From Clostridia bacterium (GTDB lineage: Bacteria; Bacillota; Clostridia; Oscillospirales; Butyricicoccaceae), in assembly GCA_017408985.1 (NCBI GenBank), contig JAFQTO010000060.1, positions 1-57,266 on the forward strand: a stretch of DNA of 57,266 bases. The letters are read 5' to 3'. The translations under genes and the position numbers were made by a program. Shown piece by piece: positions 1-8,129 of the stretch. The number at the start of each line of letters is the position of its first letter. Position 1 is the stretch's first letter. The notes beneath the pieces are model-generated. The model ran no database searches. It was not told the DNA's origin and worked only from the letters and a program-made list of their open reading frames with translations.

Positions 1-57
1 ATCCTGGCCTATAACCTTAGCGGTTGACATGCCTTCGATCTTCTCTTCTGGCAGGGT

Positions 58-504
58 TTATTTCTCGCTGAGGAAGTCTTTGTATACTGCCATGTCAACA
101 TCGAGGTGTGTGCAGTCTGCGCACAGGCCGGTGTGCAGGCGAGCTGCGCAGCGGGGGCCCAGGTCACGGCCGATGTTGGTAGCACCGATAAGCATAACTT
201 CGGGCTTGTACTGCTCAACCACGTCACAAATGACCTTGGTGTAAGCATCGGTGGTGTAGTTCTTGAGCAGGGGGCTCTCGCAGAGGATGACCTTGTCTGC
301 GCCGTAGCCGCCCAGTTCTTTTGCGATGCCCTCAACGTTGTCGCCGAGGAGCAGACCGCAGAGCTCTACGCCCAGGCTGTCAGCCAGCTTGCGGCCCTCG
401 GAAATAAGCTCAAAGGAAGTAGGCATCATTGTGCCCTGACGCTGCTCACAGAAAACCCATACACCCTTGAAAGCAGCCAGATCTGTATTGTTAAAAGTAG
501 ACAT
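58..504 (-). CDS. etfA: Electron transfer flavoprotein alpha subunit, N-terminal part, interrupted by in-frame TAA
   Basis: Seen: 148 codons starting at ATG 502-504, with an AGGAG ribosome site about 10 bases upstream. The start MSTFNNTDLAAFKGVWVFCE, the block LIGATNIGRDLGPRCAARL and the segment ADCTHLDVD are typical of EtfA domain I. The frame meets TAA at 58-60, but the codons beyond it (57 down to 1) stay open in the same frame (TLPEEKIEGMSTAKVIGQD), which resembles the normal linker towards the FAD-binding domain II. EtfA is usually about 330-350 residues, so the rest lies outside the window. Known: EtfAB carries electrons from acyl-CoA dehydrogenase. It follows etfB by 19 bases in one operon. 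The stop could be a true nonsense mutation or a sequence error; the window cannot decide. Confidence 0.85.
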   Translation of the reverse strand: MSTFNNTDLAAFKGVWVFCEQRQGTMMPTSFELISEGRKLADSLGVELCGLLLGDNVEGIAKELGGYGADKVILCESPLLKNYTTDAYTKVICDVVEQYKPEVMLIGATNIGRDLGPRCAARLHTGLCADCTHLDVDMAVYKDFLSEK

Positions 505-523
505 ATTCAATCTTTCTCCTCTC

Positions 524-1324
524 TTAGATGATGTGCTTCTTGGCAAGGATGCCGGCGAGCTGATCGCAGGTTGCCTTGTCAGCGCCCTCAAGCATCATAC
601 CTGCGCCCTTCTGGGGAGGTGTGAAGGAGGTGAGGATGTTTGTGGGAGAGCCGCTGAGACCGATGGTGGACTTGTCGATCAGGGGATCGTCCTTGAGGGT
701 CTCGTAGGTGAATATATCCAGGGGCTTGGAGTAGCAGTCCACGATGCCGGATACGCTCATATATCTGGGCTCGTTGAGCTCCTTGACGCAGGTCAGCAGG
801 CAGGGAGTCTCAACCTTGATGGTCATATAGCCATCCTCCAGCTGACGCTGGCAGATGAGGGTGTCGCCGTTCTTCTTGACTTCTGCAACGTAGGAGACCT
901 GGGGCAGACCCAGCTTCTCAGCGATCTGGGGACCGACCTGTGCGGTATCACCGTCAATAGCCTGACGGCCGCAGAAGACGATGTCTTCCTTCTCGAGGCC
1001 GATCTTGTTGACAGCTGCTGCAAGGATCTGGGATGTAGCATAAGTATCGGAACCGCCGAACTCACGTGCGGTGACCAGAACGCCCTTGTCAGCGCCCATA
1101 GCCATCAGCTCACGCAGCATACCTTCTGCGGGAGGGGGGCCCATGGTCACAACGATGACCTCTGCGCCGGTCTGATCCTTGATGCGGAGTGCTTCCTCGA
1201 CAGCGTTCATATCATCGGGGTTGATGATAACTGCCATGGATGCACGATTGAGGGTACCGTCGGGATTGACAGCAACCTTACCCGAAGTATCGGGAACCTG
1301 CTTTACGCAAACAATAATTTTCAT
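524..1324 (-). CDS. etfB: Electron transfer flavoprotein beta subunit
   Basis: A 266-residue EtfB of normal length. It begins MKIIVCVKQVPDTSGKVAVN and has the nucleotide-binding features of the family: INPDDMNAVEEALRIKD, VTMGPPPAEGMLRE and the signature FCGRQAIDGDTAQVGPQIAE, which contacts the adenine nucleotide. With EtfA it forms the heterodimer that takes electrons from Bcd. In anaerobic Clostridia the Bcd-EtfAB complex can bifurcate electrons from NADH to crotonyl-CoA and ferredoxin; whether this one bifurcates cannot be told from the sequence by eye. It sits 18 bases after bcd and 19 before etfA, so the three are almost certainly cotranscribed. The ribosome site is the GGAGG-like sequence just upstream of ATG 1322-1324. 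Confidence 0.95.
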   Translation of the reverse strand: MKIIVCVKQVPDTSGKVAVNPDGTLNRASMAVIINPDDMNAVEEALRIKDQTGAEVIVVTMGPPPAEGMLRELMAMGADKGVLVTAREFGGSDTYATSQILAAAVNKIGLEKEDIVFCGRQAIDGDTAQVGPQIAEKLGLPQVSYVAEVKKNGDTLICQRQLEDGYMTIKVETPCLLTCVKELNEPRYMSVSGIVDCYSKPLDIFTYETLKDDPLIDKSTIGLSGSPTNILTSFTPPQKGAGMMLEGADKATCDQLAGILAKKHII

Positions 1325-1342
1325 AATTCACTTACCTCCCGC

Positions 1343-2491
1343 TTACTTTACGCCCAGCGCAGAAGCGATGACCATGCGCTGTACTTCGGATGTGCCTTCG
1401 TAGATCTCGGTGATCTTAGCGTCGCGCATCATGCGCTCAACGGGATACTCACGGGTGTAACCGTAGCCGCCGAACAGCTGTACGGCGCGACGGGTAACAT
1501 CGGAAGCAGCCTCGGCAGCAAACAGCTTAGCCATAGCAGCGTCCATGGAGTAGGGCTCGTGATTCTGCTTCTTGACAGCAGCGGAGTATACCAGGAACTG
1601 TGCAGCCTGCATTCTGGTGTGCATATCAGCCAGCTGGAACTGGGTGTTCTGGAACTGGGAGATGCGCTTCTTGAACTGGATGCGCTCCTTGGTGTACTTG
1701 ATGGTCTCTTCGACAGCACCTTCGCCCAGACCCAGAGCCTGAGAAGCGATACCGATACGGCCGCCGTCCAGAGTCTTCATAGCGATCTTGAAGCCCTCGC
1801 CCAGCTTGCCCAGCAGGTTCTCTTTGGGAACGATGCAGTCTTCGAAGATAAGGTCGCAGGTAGAAGAACCGCGGATACCCATCTTCTTCTCGTGCTTACC
1901 GGTGGAGAAGCCGGGGAAGCTCTTCTCAACGATAAATGCGGAGATGCCCTTGTTGCCCAGAGACTTGTCGGTCATTGCGAATACGACGAAGGTCTCGGCA
2001 ACGTTGCCGTTGGTGATGAAGCACTTGGTGCCGTTGAGGATGTAGTTCTCGCCGGACTCGTCAAGTACTGCGGTGGTCTGCTGGCCGGAAGCGTCGGTAC
2101 CGGCGTTGGGCTCGGTCAGACCGAATGCGCCGATCTTCTTACCGGAGCACAGGTCGGGCAGATACTTCATCTTCTGCTCCTCGGTGCCGTTCTCGAAGAT
2201 AGGTGCGCAGCAAAGGGATGTATGGGCAGACACGATAACTGCGGTGGTGCCGCAGACCTTTGCCAGCTCCTCAACAGCCATAGCGTATGCAAGAACGTCT
2301 GCGCCTGCGCCGCCGTACTGCTTGGGGAAGTAGATACCCATCATACCAAGCTTTGCCATCTTTTCCACTGTCTCCATGGGGAAGCGCTCTTCCTCATCGA
2401 TCTGCTCTGCCAGAGGCTTGACTTCGTTTTCTGCAAACTCTCTGTACATTTTGCGGAAAAGCTGGTGTTCCTTAGAAAGTGCGAATTCCAT
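1343..2491 (-). CDS. bcd: Short-chain (butyryl-type) acyl-CoA dehydrogenase
   Basis: 382 residues, the normal length for a short-chain acyl-CoA dehydrogenase. Visible blocks: GAFGLTEPNAGTDASG (FAD and substrate loop), FITNGNVAETFVVFA, the QFKKRISQFQ and LFGGYGYTREYP segments, and the C-terminal IYEGTSEVQRMVIA, in which Glu about 365 is the catalytic base of butyryl- and short-chain enzymes. Together with etfB and etfA directly downstream this is the crotonyl-CoA to butyryl-CoA step of butyrate formation. The usual companions thl, crt and hbd are not in the window; the upstream neighbour is instead a small P-loop protein. Glutaryl-CoA or another short-chain acyl substrate cannot be excluded from motifs alone. 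Confidence 0.93.
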   Translation of the reverse strand: MEFALSKEHQLFRKMYREFAENEVKPLAEQIDEEERFPMETVEKMAKLGMMGIYFPKQYGGAGADVLAYAMAVEELAKVCGTTAVIVSAHTSLCCAPIFENGTEEQKMKYLPDLCSGKKIGAFGLTEPNAGTDASGQQTTAVLDESGENYILNGTKCFITNGNVAETFVVFAMTDKSLGNKGISAFIVEKSFPGFSTGKHEKKMGIRGSSTCDLIFEDCIVPKENLLGKLGEGFKIAMKTLDGGRIGIASQALGLGEGAVEETIKYTKERIQFKKRISQFQNTQFQLADMHTRMQAAQFLVYSAAVKKQNHEPYSMDAAMAKLFAAEAASDVTRRAVQLFGGYGYTREYPVERMMRDAKITEIYEGTSEVQRMVIASALGVK

Positions 2492-2557
2492 TTTTCCTCA
2501 CCTTTTCCTTTATTTTTTGTTTATATTGGTTTTTTGCTTACTGAATCGGGTCAGCTA

Positions 2558-2971
2558 TCAAAAGAAACTCTTGATAACTTCGTCAGCGGACTCGATGTCG
2601 TCGCTGATGGTGATGGTGATCTTGACGTTGTTCTTGGCAGAGAAAGCGTCCAGCTTCTTGAGGAAAGCGCCTGCTTTGCTGTCGTCGTCGTCACCGGTGA
2701 TCTTGTAGAGGCTGTCTATGAAGATGTGGGTGATATCATAGTTGCCGCTGTACAGACCGCAGATGTATGCGAACAGGTTGCTGTAGGACAGCTCCATTTC
2801 ATAATCGGAGATATCGATCAGCTTTGCACTGTGCTTTATGTTGTAGCGGAGGTTCTGACCCTTCTCGACACAGACGACGTTGCCTGCCTCGACGTTGACG
2901 GCAGCATTGACCAGCTCGATGACCTGCTTGGTCTTGCCGGAACCTCTTTTGCCCATAATGACCTTGACCAT
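2558..2971 (-). CDS. Small P-loop ATP-binding protein of unknown role
   Basis: 137 residues. The N-terminus MVKVIMGKRGSGKTKQVIEL is a clean Walker A motif (GKRGSGKT). A hydrophobic strand ending ITHIFIDSLYKITGDDDD is a plausible Walker B. No helicase, kinase or secretion-ATPase signature was recognised. An AAGGAG site lies 7-8 bases upstream of ATG 2969-2971. It lies 66 bases upstream of bcd on the same strand and could head that operon; a TATAAT-like box at 3000-3005 (minus) has only a weak -35 partner. Function is not assigned. Small stand-alone P-loop proteins of this kind are commonly annotated only as hypothetical. Confidence 0.7.
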   Translation of the reverse strand: MVKVIMGKRGSGKTKQVIELVNAAVNVEAGNVVCVEKGQNLRYNIKHSAKLIDISDYEMELSYSNLFAYICGLYSGNYDITHIFIDSLYKITGDDDDSKAGAFLKKLDAFSAKNNVKITITISDDIESADEVIKSFF

Positions 2972-3183
2972 ATTATATTACTCCTTCCGTTATTAGACTA
3001 TTATACATCGTTATCTTAACACACAATTTCAAAAGAAGCAACCCCATTTACACCTAACTTGCCGCAAAAAACGATTTTTATTGATATATTCCAAAGCCCA
3101 TGCCGTTTTTTTGTGATTGTTGTACATTTTTCCGACTTTTTTGCATAAGCCTCCCCGTACTTCTGTCTCCCCCGCCGTTTCCG

Positions 3184-4305
3184 TCAGCCTTTCATACAGC
3201 AATAACGCAGTATCCTCGACAGCAGAGCGCCGTAGCCCAGCCTCGGAACGTCACACTGCGCCACGATGGGTATCTCGGCTATAACGGTGCCGTTTTGCAT
3301 AAGGGTCAGCACGCCCATACGGTCGCCTGCGCCCACGGGAGCCTTCACGCTGTCCTGCAGAGTGACCGTTTTGGTTATCTTTGCGCCTTTTTGCACCAGC
3401 ACGCCGTTTGATGCCTCAAGCTCAACGGGTACGGCGTCACTCTGCCCCAGCACCACTCTTACGGGCATCAGGGGCATATCGGGGGTGGGGGTCAGGGTGC
3501 GGTAGTTGGCAAACCCCCAGTTGAGCAAAGCGGCTATATCGGCGTTGCGCTTTGAGGAGGTCTCACCGCCCAGCACCACGGCAATAAGCTCGGTGCCCTC
3601 CCTCTCCGCCGAGGCGCAGAGGCAGTAACCGGCTTTTTGGGTGTAGCCGGTCTTGAGCCCCGTCATACCCTCAAAATGCCCTATCATCTTGTTGGTATTG
3701 TCCAGTACCATCTCTCCGCCCCGCAGACTGCTCTGACGGGTGGTGGAGTATTCCTTGATCTTTTGATGGCGGATAAGAGCGGCACCCATCAGTGCCACGT
3801 CATAGGCACAGCTGACGTGCCCCTCTGCGTCAAGGCCGCAGGCGTTTTTGAAGGTGGTGTTCTCCATACCCAGCTCCCGTGCCCGCTCGTTCATACGTGC
3901 CACGAACGCCTGCTCACTGCCCGAGATATGCTCGGCTAACGCTACGGCGCAGTCGTTGGCGGAGGCGATGGCAACGGCTTTTATCATCTCCTCAACGGTA
4001 AAGCTCTCACCCTCCTCCAGCCATATCTGGGAGCCGCCCATGGATGCGGCGTGTGCCGACGCCGTCACTCTGTCAGCCATGCTCAGCGCCCCCGACTCTA
4101 TCTGCTCAAAGACCAGAAGCAGGGTCATGACCTTTGTGACGCTGGCAATGAACCGCGGGGTGCGGGCGTCTTTTTCGTACAGTACCTGCCCCGACGAGTG
4201 CATCAGCACCGCAGAGGGCGACGAAATCTCCACCTGTTCTTCCGCGGCAAACGCCCAAAGGGGCAGAGCGCACAAAACCAGCAGCACGCAAACCAGTTTT
4301 TTCAC
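3184..4305 (-). CDS. D-alanyl-D-alanine carboxypeptidase (PBP5/DacA family)
   Basis: About 373 residues with an N-terminal signal peptide (KKLVCVLLVLCALPLWAFAA). The three active-site motifs of the S11 family are present in order: SVTK (acylating Ser and Lys), SAN (SANDCAVALAE) and KTG (LKTGYTQKAGYC). A C-terminal beta-rich domain and a weakly amphipathic tail follow. The enzyme trims the terminal D-Ala from peptidoglycan pentapeptides at the outer face of the membrane. Start choice: an AAGGAG lies at 4318-4323; GTG 4303-4305 or TTG 4306-4308 fit its spacing better than the longest GTG at 4315-4317, which abuts the ribosome site. Transcribed divergently from mtaB. Confidence 0.9.
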   Translation of the reverse strand: MKKLVCVLLVLCALPLWAFAAEEQVEISSPSAVLMHSSGQVLYEKDARTPRFIASVTKVMTLLLVFEQIESGALSMADRVTASAHAASMGGSQIWLEEGESFTVEEMIKAVAIASANDCAVALAEHISGSEQAFVARMNERARELGMENTTFKNACGLDAEGHVSCAYDVALMGAALIRHQKIKEYSTTRQSSLRGGEMVLDNTNKMIGHFEGMTGLKTGYTQKAGYCLCASAEREGTELIAVVLGGETSSKRNADIAALLNWGFANYRTLTPTPDMPLMPVRVVLGQSDAVPVELEASNGVLVQKGAKITKTVTLQDSVKAPVGAGDRMGVLTLMQNGTVIAEIPIVAQCDVPRLGYGALLSRILRYCCMKG

Positions 4306-4397
4306 CAAGATAATCACTCCTTTTATATACTGTTTGATTGTATGGCGGAGTTTTTTGCATTATTCCCCGAAAACTTTTGCCTTTTTTGCCCTACGGT

Positions 4398-4427
4398 TTG
4401 ACTTTGGGTGCAGTTATGTTATATAAT
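4398..4427 (+). promoter_or_regulatory. Sigma-A type promoter for mtaB-hflX
   Basis: -35 TTGACT at 4398-4403, 18-base spacer, -10 TATAAT at 4422-4427. The start codon of mtaB follows 30 bases later. Confidence 0.7.
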
Positions 4428-4456
4428 ATTGTATTATCCTGATGCAGGTGGCGAAT

Positions 4457-5734
4457 ATGAAAGCAGCTTTTTATACCCTCGGATGCAAAACAAACCAGTT
4501 TGAGACCCAGGCTCTTGAGCGTGGGCTTTGTCAGCGCGGATTTGAGATAGCGGCGTTTGAAGAAAAAGCCGACGTTTACGTTATCAACACCTGCTCGGTC
4601 ACCGCCACCGCCGACAAAAAATCCCGCAACGCCATCCGCAGGGCACGTCAGCAAAACCCCGGCGCCGTTATAGCCGTCTGCGGCTGTTCCTGTGAAAACG
4701 CAGGAGAAAGGCTGATGCAGGTCTGCGGTGCCGATATCGTCATAGGCACCCGACAAAAAAGCCGTCTGCCTCAGCTTATCGAGGACTATATCCAAAACGG
4801 CACCTGCGTTATCCCGCCACCTTGCGAGGGGTTTGACTATATGCCCGCAGGGGGACTTGCGGGGCACACGCGCGCTTTGCTCAAGGTGCAGGACGGTTGC
4901 CGCAATTTCTGCTCCTACTGCATCATACCCTTTTTGCGCAGTAAGCTGTCGAGCCTGCCCGCCCGCGATGCCGCCCGTGACGCCGCAAGATTGCAGAGCG
5001 AGGGCTACCGCGAAATAGTCATCACGGGTATTGAGATAAGCTCCTACGGCGTGGATCTTGAGGAAAAGACCGAGCTTATCGACCTGCTTGAGGCTGTTGC
5101 CGAAGCCGCACCCGACACACGCATCAGACTGGGCTCGCTTGAACCGAGAACGGTGACGAGGCAATGGGCAGAAAAGCTCAGCCGCCTGCCCAATATATGC
5201 CCGCACTTTCATCTGTCCCTGCAGAGCGGCTGTGACAAGACCCTCCGCGATATGAACAGACGTTACGATACCCGCCGTTTTCTGGAGAGCTGTACGTATC
5301 TGAGGGAGTTTTTCCCCGACTGTGCTGTTACCACCGACCTTATCGTGGGCTTTCCCGACGAGAGCGAGGAGGATTTTGAGACGACATTGGAGTTTTTGCG
5401 CACATTCAAGCCCGCTCAGGTGCATATTTTTCCCTATTCCCGCAGAGAGGGCACAAGGGCGGCTAACAGGCCCAATCAGCTGACACGGGCGCAGAAAGAA
5501 GCGCGGGCGCAAAAGGCCGCCTCGGTCTGTGCACAGCTGCGGCGCGAGTATATGGAAGGCTTCATCGGACGGGAGCTTGAGGTGCTGTTCGAGCAGGAGG
5601 AAAAGGGCTCCGTCTCAGGCTACTGCCGCGAGTATCTGCCCGTGAGAGTAAAGCAGACGGGCATCGGCGGTACGGTAAGACGGGTGCTGATAGAAAGCGC
5701 CGACGAAAACCAACTTTACGGAGTAATCATATGA
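4457..5734 (+). CDS. mtaB: tRNA t6A37 methylthiotransferase MtaB (radical SAM)
   Basis: About 425 residues. N-terminal MTTase (UPF0004) domain with cysteines in FYTLGCKTNQFE, NTCSVTATAD and VCGCSCEN, which bind the auxiliary cluster; radical SAM domain with the CxxxCxxC motif CRNFCSYCIIP; and a C-terminal TRAM domain near the end. MtaB adds methylthio to N6-threonylcarbamoyladenosine 37 in ANN-decoding tRNAs. Start choice: ATG 4457 has AGGTGG upstream at normal spacing, while the longer in-frame ATG at 4442 has none; the shorter protein begins MKAAFYTLGCKTNQ as family members do. The stop overlaps hflX by four bases (ATGA). Confidence 0.93.
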   Translation: MKAAFYTLGCKTNQFETQALERGLCQRGFEIAAFEEKADVYVINTCSVTATADKKSRNAIRRARQQNPGAVIAVCGCSCENAGERLMQVCGADIVIGTRQKSRLPQLIEDYIQNGTCVIPPPCEGFDYMPAGGLAGHTRALLKVQDGCRNFCSYCIIPFLRSKLSSLPARDAARDAARLQSEGYREIVITGIEISSYGVDLEEKTELIDLLEAVAEAAPDTRIRLGSLEPRTVTRQWAEKLSRLPNICPHFHLSLQSGCDKTLRDMNRRYDTRRFLESCTYLREFFPDCAVTTDLIVGFPDESEEDFETTLEFLRTFKPAQVHIFPYSRREGTRAANRPNQLTRAQKEARAQKAASVCAQLRREYMEGFIGRELEVLFEQEEKGSVSGYCREYLPVRVKQTGIGGTVRRVLIESADENQLYGVII

Positions 5735-7023
5735 CCGAAAATTCACAGAAAAAGCGTGACCGCGCTCTGCTGGTGGGACTGAACTGCGGAGACCTGCAGG
5801 ATTTTGACAATTCCGACAGAGATACCATGGATGAGCTGGGCGAGCTGCTTATCACCGCAGGAGGCGAGTGCATCCTTGAGGTGATGCAGAACCGCCACTC
5901 CCCCGACCCCGGCACCTTTATCGGCAAAGGCAAGGCGCAGGAGCTGCGCGAGCTTATTGCCGCCAACGAGATAGACCTGACCATATTCGACAACGAGCTG
6001 TCACCCTCTCAGGCGCGCGCGCTGGAGGATGCTCTCGCCTGCCGTGTAATAGACCGAACCGCGCTGATACTGGATATTTTTGCCGACCGCGCCAAGACGC
6101 GCGAGGGCAAACTGCAGGTAGAGCTTGCACAGTACAAATATATCCTCCCCCGACTGACGGGTATGTGGGGGCATCTGGTACGTCAGACGGCAAGCGGCGG
6201 TTCAAGCCCCATAGGCACCCGCGGCCCCGGCGAGACACAGCTGGAAACCGACCGCCGTCATATACGCCGCAAGATACAGGCGCTCGAGCAGGAGATAGAG
6301 GACGTGCGGCGCGTGCGCTCGGTACAGCGCCGCAGCCGCACCAAAAGCCGTATACCTCTCGTTTGTCTTGTGGGCTACACCAACGCAGGCAAGTCTACCC
6401 TGCTCAACGCTCTGACGGGTGCCGGCGTACACGCCAACGACCGTCTGTTCGACACCCTTGACCCCACAACCAAGCTGATGCAGACCGACTCGTTCGGTGA
6501 GCTGCTCATATCGGACACCGTCGGTTTTATCCGCAAGCTGCCCCACCATCTTATAGACGCATTCCGCGCCACGCTGGAGGAGCTGACGTTTGCCGACGTG
6601 CTGGTCCACGTGATAGACGCTTCCGACCCCCAGTGGCGCCTGCAGATGCAGGTGGTGGAGGAGCTTATAACCCAGCTTGGCACGGAACATACCCCCGTGG
6701 TGCAGGTGTTCAACAAATGTGACCTGCTCTCCCCCGACGAGCTTCCCCGCGAAAGAGACACCGTCTGCTGCAGCGCAAAGACGGGCGAAGGACTGACCCT
6801 GCTTCTCGAGGCGGTAAGAAAGGCGCTGGACAGCGGCGAGCATACGCTCAGTATCGTTCTGCCCTACTCGGACAGCGCCAAGCTGGATATGCTCTACCGC
6901 GACGCCAAAGTGCTTAAAGCCGACTATACCGACCGCGGCATCGAGGTCGAAGCGGTCTGCGACAACGTGGTCAAAGGTAGGCTGAGCGCGTATTTGCCGA
7001 AAGAGAAGCAACCGTGGGAGTAA
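5731..7023 (+). CDS. hflX: Ribosome-associated GTPase HflX
   Basis: 430 residues. The N-terminal HflX domain contains PDPGTFIGKGKAQEL and the glycine-rich linker SSPIGTRGPGETQLE that precedes the G domain. G motifs: G1 GYTNAGKSTLLNAL, G3 DTVGFIRKLPHHLIDAF and G4 NKCD. HflX splits stalled 70S ribosomes, for example after heat stress. Its start codon overlaps the mtaB stop as ATGA, so translation is probably coupled. The mtaB-hflX pairing links tRNA modification to ribosome rescue. A hairpin-rich repeat block begins two bases after the stop and no conventional terminator is seen. Confidence 0.95.
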   Translation: MTENSQKKRDRALLVGLNCGDLQDFDNSDRDTMDELGELLITAGGECILEVMQNRHSPDPGTFIGKGKAQELRELIAANEIDLTIFDNELSPSQARALEDALACRVIDRTALILDIFADRAKTREGKLQVELAQYKYILPRLTGMWGHLVRQTASGGSSPIGTRGPGETQLETDRRHIRRKIQALEQEIEDVRRVRSVQRRSRTKSRIPLVCLVGYTNAGKSTLLNALTGAGVHANDRLFDTLDPTTKLMQTDSFGELLISDTVGFIRKLPHHLIDAFRATLEELTFADVLVHVIDASDPQWRLQMQVVEELITQLGTEHTPVVQVFNKCDLLSPDELPRERDTVCCSAKTGEGLTLLLEAVRKALDSGEHTLSIVLPYSDSAKLDMLYRDAKVLKADYTDRGIEVEAVCDNVVKGRLSAYLPKEKQPWE

Positions 7024-7025
7024 AA

Positions 7026-7390
7026 ATAAGCTAATAGCGAAGAGCTAAGAGCTAATAGCTAATAGCTTTGGTATCCGCTGCGCGGATGTTATTAAATTAG
7101 TCGCCGTAGGCGACAGAGCGTAAGCGAAGCGCGGCGAGTGCCGCGCAAGACGGAGGAAGGGCTGCGCCCGACCGAAGTCTATTAAATCGGGGTCCCCGCG
7201 AGACCTGTCTCGTGGGGAGTGCCGTAGGCGACAGAGCGTAAGCGAAGCGCGGTGAGTACCGCGCAAGACGGAGGAAGGGCTGCGCCCGACCGAAGTCTAT
7301 TAAATCGGGGTCCCCGCGAGACCTGTCTCGTGGGGAGTGCCGTAGGCGACACCTTCGCTAATAGCTATTCGTTATTAGCTATTAGCTAAC
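7026..7390. repeat. Composite hairpin mosaic R1 with 118-bp tandem units (left flank of yigZ-dGTPase)
   Basis: This 400-base gene-free gap is filled by repeats. The outer edges are strings of TAATAGC / GCTATTA words (7030-7068 and 7357-7390) in opposite orientation. Inside is a chain of small hairpins: ATCCGC-tgc-GCGGAT, GTCGCC-gta-GGCGAC, GCGCGG/CCGCGC, GGGGtCCCC and CGAGAC-ct-GTCTCG. The segment starting GCCGTAGGCGAC recurs at 7103, 7221 and 7339, an exact 118-base period: two full units and the start of a third. The block is repeated in inverted orientation at 9133-9477. No protein-coding potential is credible here. Confidence 0.9.
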
Positions 7391-7424
7391 AAAAGGCTCG
7401 TTTTCAAACAGGAGGGATATTTCC

Positions 7425-8051
7425 GTGGCAGAAAGTTTTATAGTTCCGGCGAGTGAAGCCACCTATGAGTTCACCGAGAAGCATTCACGGTTTATCGGGC
7501 ACATATTCAAAATAGAGACGGCCGAGCAGGCAAGCGAGATACTCTCCCGTCTGCGCAAAAAATACTGGGACGCCACCCACAACGTGTACGCCTACGTACT
7601 AAGCTCGGGCACCGAGCGGTTTTCCGACGACGGTGAGCCGTCGGGCACGTCGGGTATGCCGACGCTGACCGTACTGCGGGGCGCCAAAGTGCAGAACGTT
7701 CTGTGCGTCACCACCCGCTATTTCGGCGGTACGCTGTTGGGCGCGGGCGGTCTTGTGCGCGCATACTCCCAGGCGGCAAAGGGCGCGCTGGAAAACGCGG
7801 GGCTTGCCGTTATGACGCCCTTTAAGATCCTGCGTGTCAGCTGCGACTATTCGTTTTTGCAGCCGCTGCGCTACGCTTTGCCCTCCCTTTCGCTCAGCGA
7901 GGTGTCCTGCGAGTACGGCGAGCGGGTCAGTCTGGAGCTTATGGTGGAGCCGCAGTTTTGTGACAACGCAATCAGGCATATTACCGATATTTCTTCAGGT
8001 GCGGTGGTGCCCGAAATAACGGGTGAAAAGCTTCTGGAGAAAAAATTATAA
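7425..8051 (+). CDS. YigZ/IMPACT family protein
   Basis: 208 residues, full length for the family. It has the N-terminal IMPACT (UPF0029) domain with EKHSRFIGHIFKI and the signature SDDGEPSGTSGMP, followed by TTRYFGGTLLGAGGLVRAYS, and a small C-terminal ferredoxin-like domain. The start is GTG 7425 with GGAGGG eight bases upstream. Family members are cytoplasmic and have been linked to translation regulation in eukaryotes (IMPACT); the bacterial role is not established. It is followed by a dGTPase-like gene after 78 bases, and the pair is flanked by inverted repeat blocks R1 and R2. Confidence 0.92.
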   Translation: MAESFIVPASEATYEFTEKHSRFIGHIFKIETAEQASEILSRLRKKYWDATHNVYAYVLSSGTERFSDDGEPSGTSGMPTLTVLRGAKVQNVLCVTTRYFGGTLLGAGGLVRAYSQAAKGALENAGLAVMTPFKILRVSCDYSFLQPLRYALPSLSLSEVSCEYGERVSLELMVEPQFCDNAIRHITDISSGAVVPEITGEKLLEKKL

Positions 8052-8129
8052 AAATTTTTTGAAAAAAAAAGAGGAAATCGACCTTTTTTTCGTATTATTA
8101 TATTAGAGGGTATTCAAGGAGGTGCCGCG

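Noticed and set aside
58-60. TAA reassigned or read through in etfA
   Set aside because: Other genes in the window (for example hflX, yigZ, nearby metI, araC-adjacent symporter) end at TAA in the expected places, so a code change is not supported.
467-3019. Very long open frame (850 codons) antisense to etfB, bcd and the P-loop gene
   Set aside because: The opposite strand has three recognisable protein families with ribosome sites. Long antisense frames here follow from codon bias (few TTA, CTA and TCA codons). The same holds for frames at 29441-32014, 37699-39537, 40048-41838, 10909-12636 and 52748-54424.
7045-7266. Minus-strand open frame within R1
   Set aside because: It lies wholly in the hairpin mosaic, has no ribosome site and is repeated by the 118-base period; no protein resemblance.
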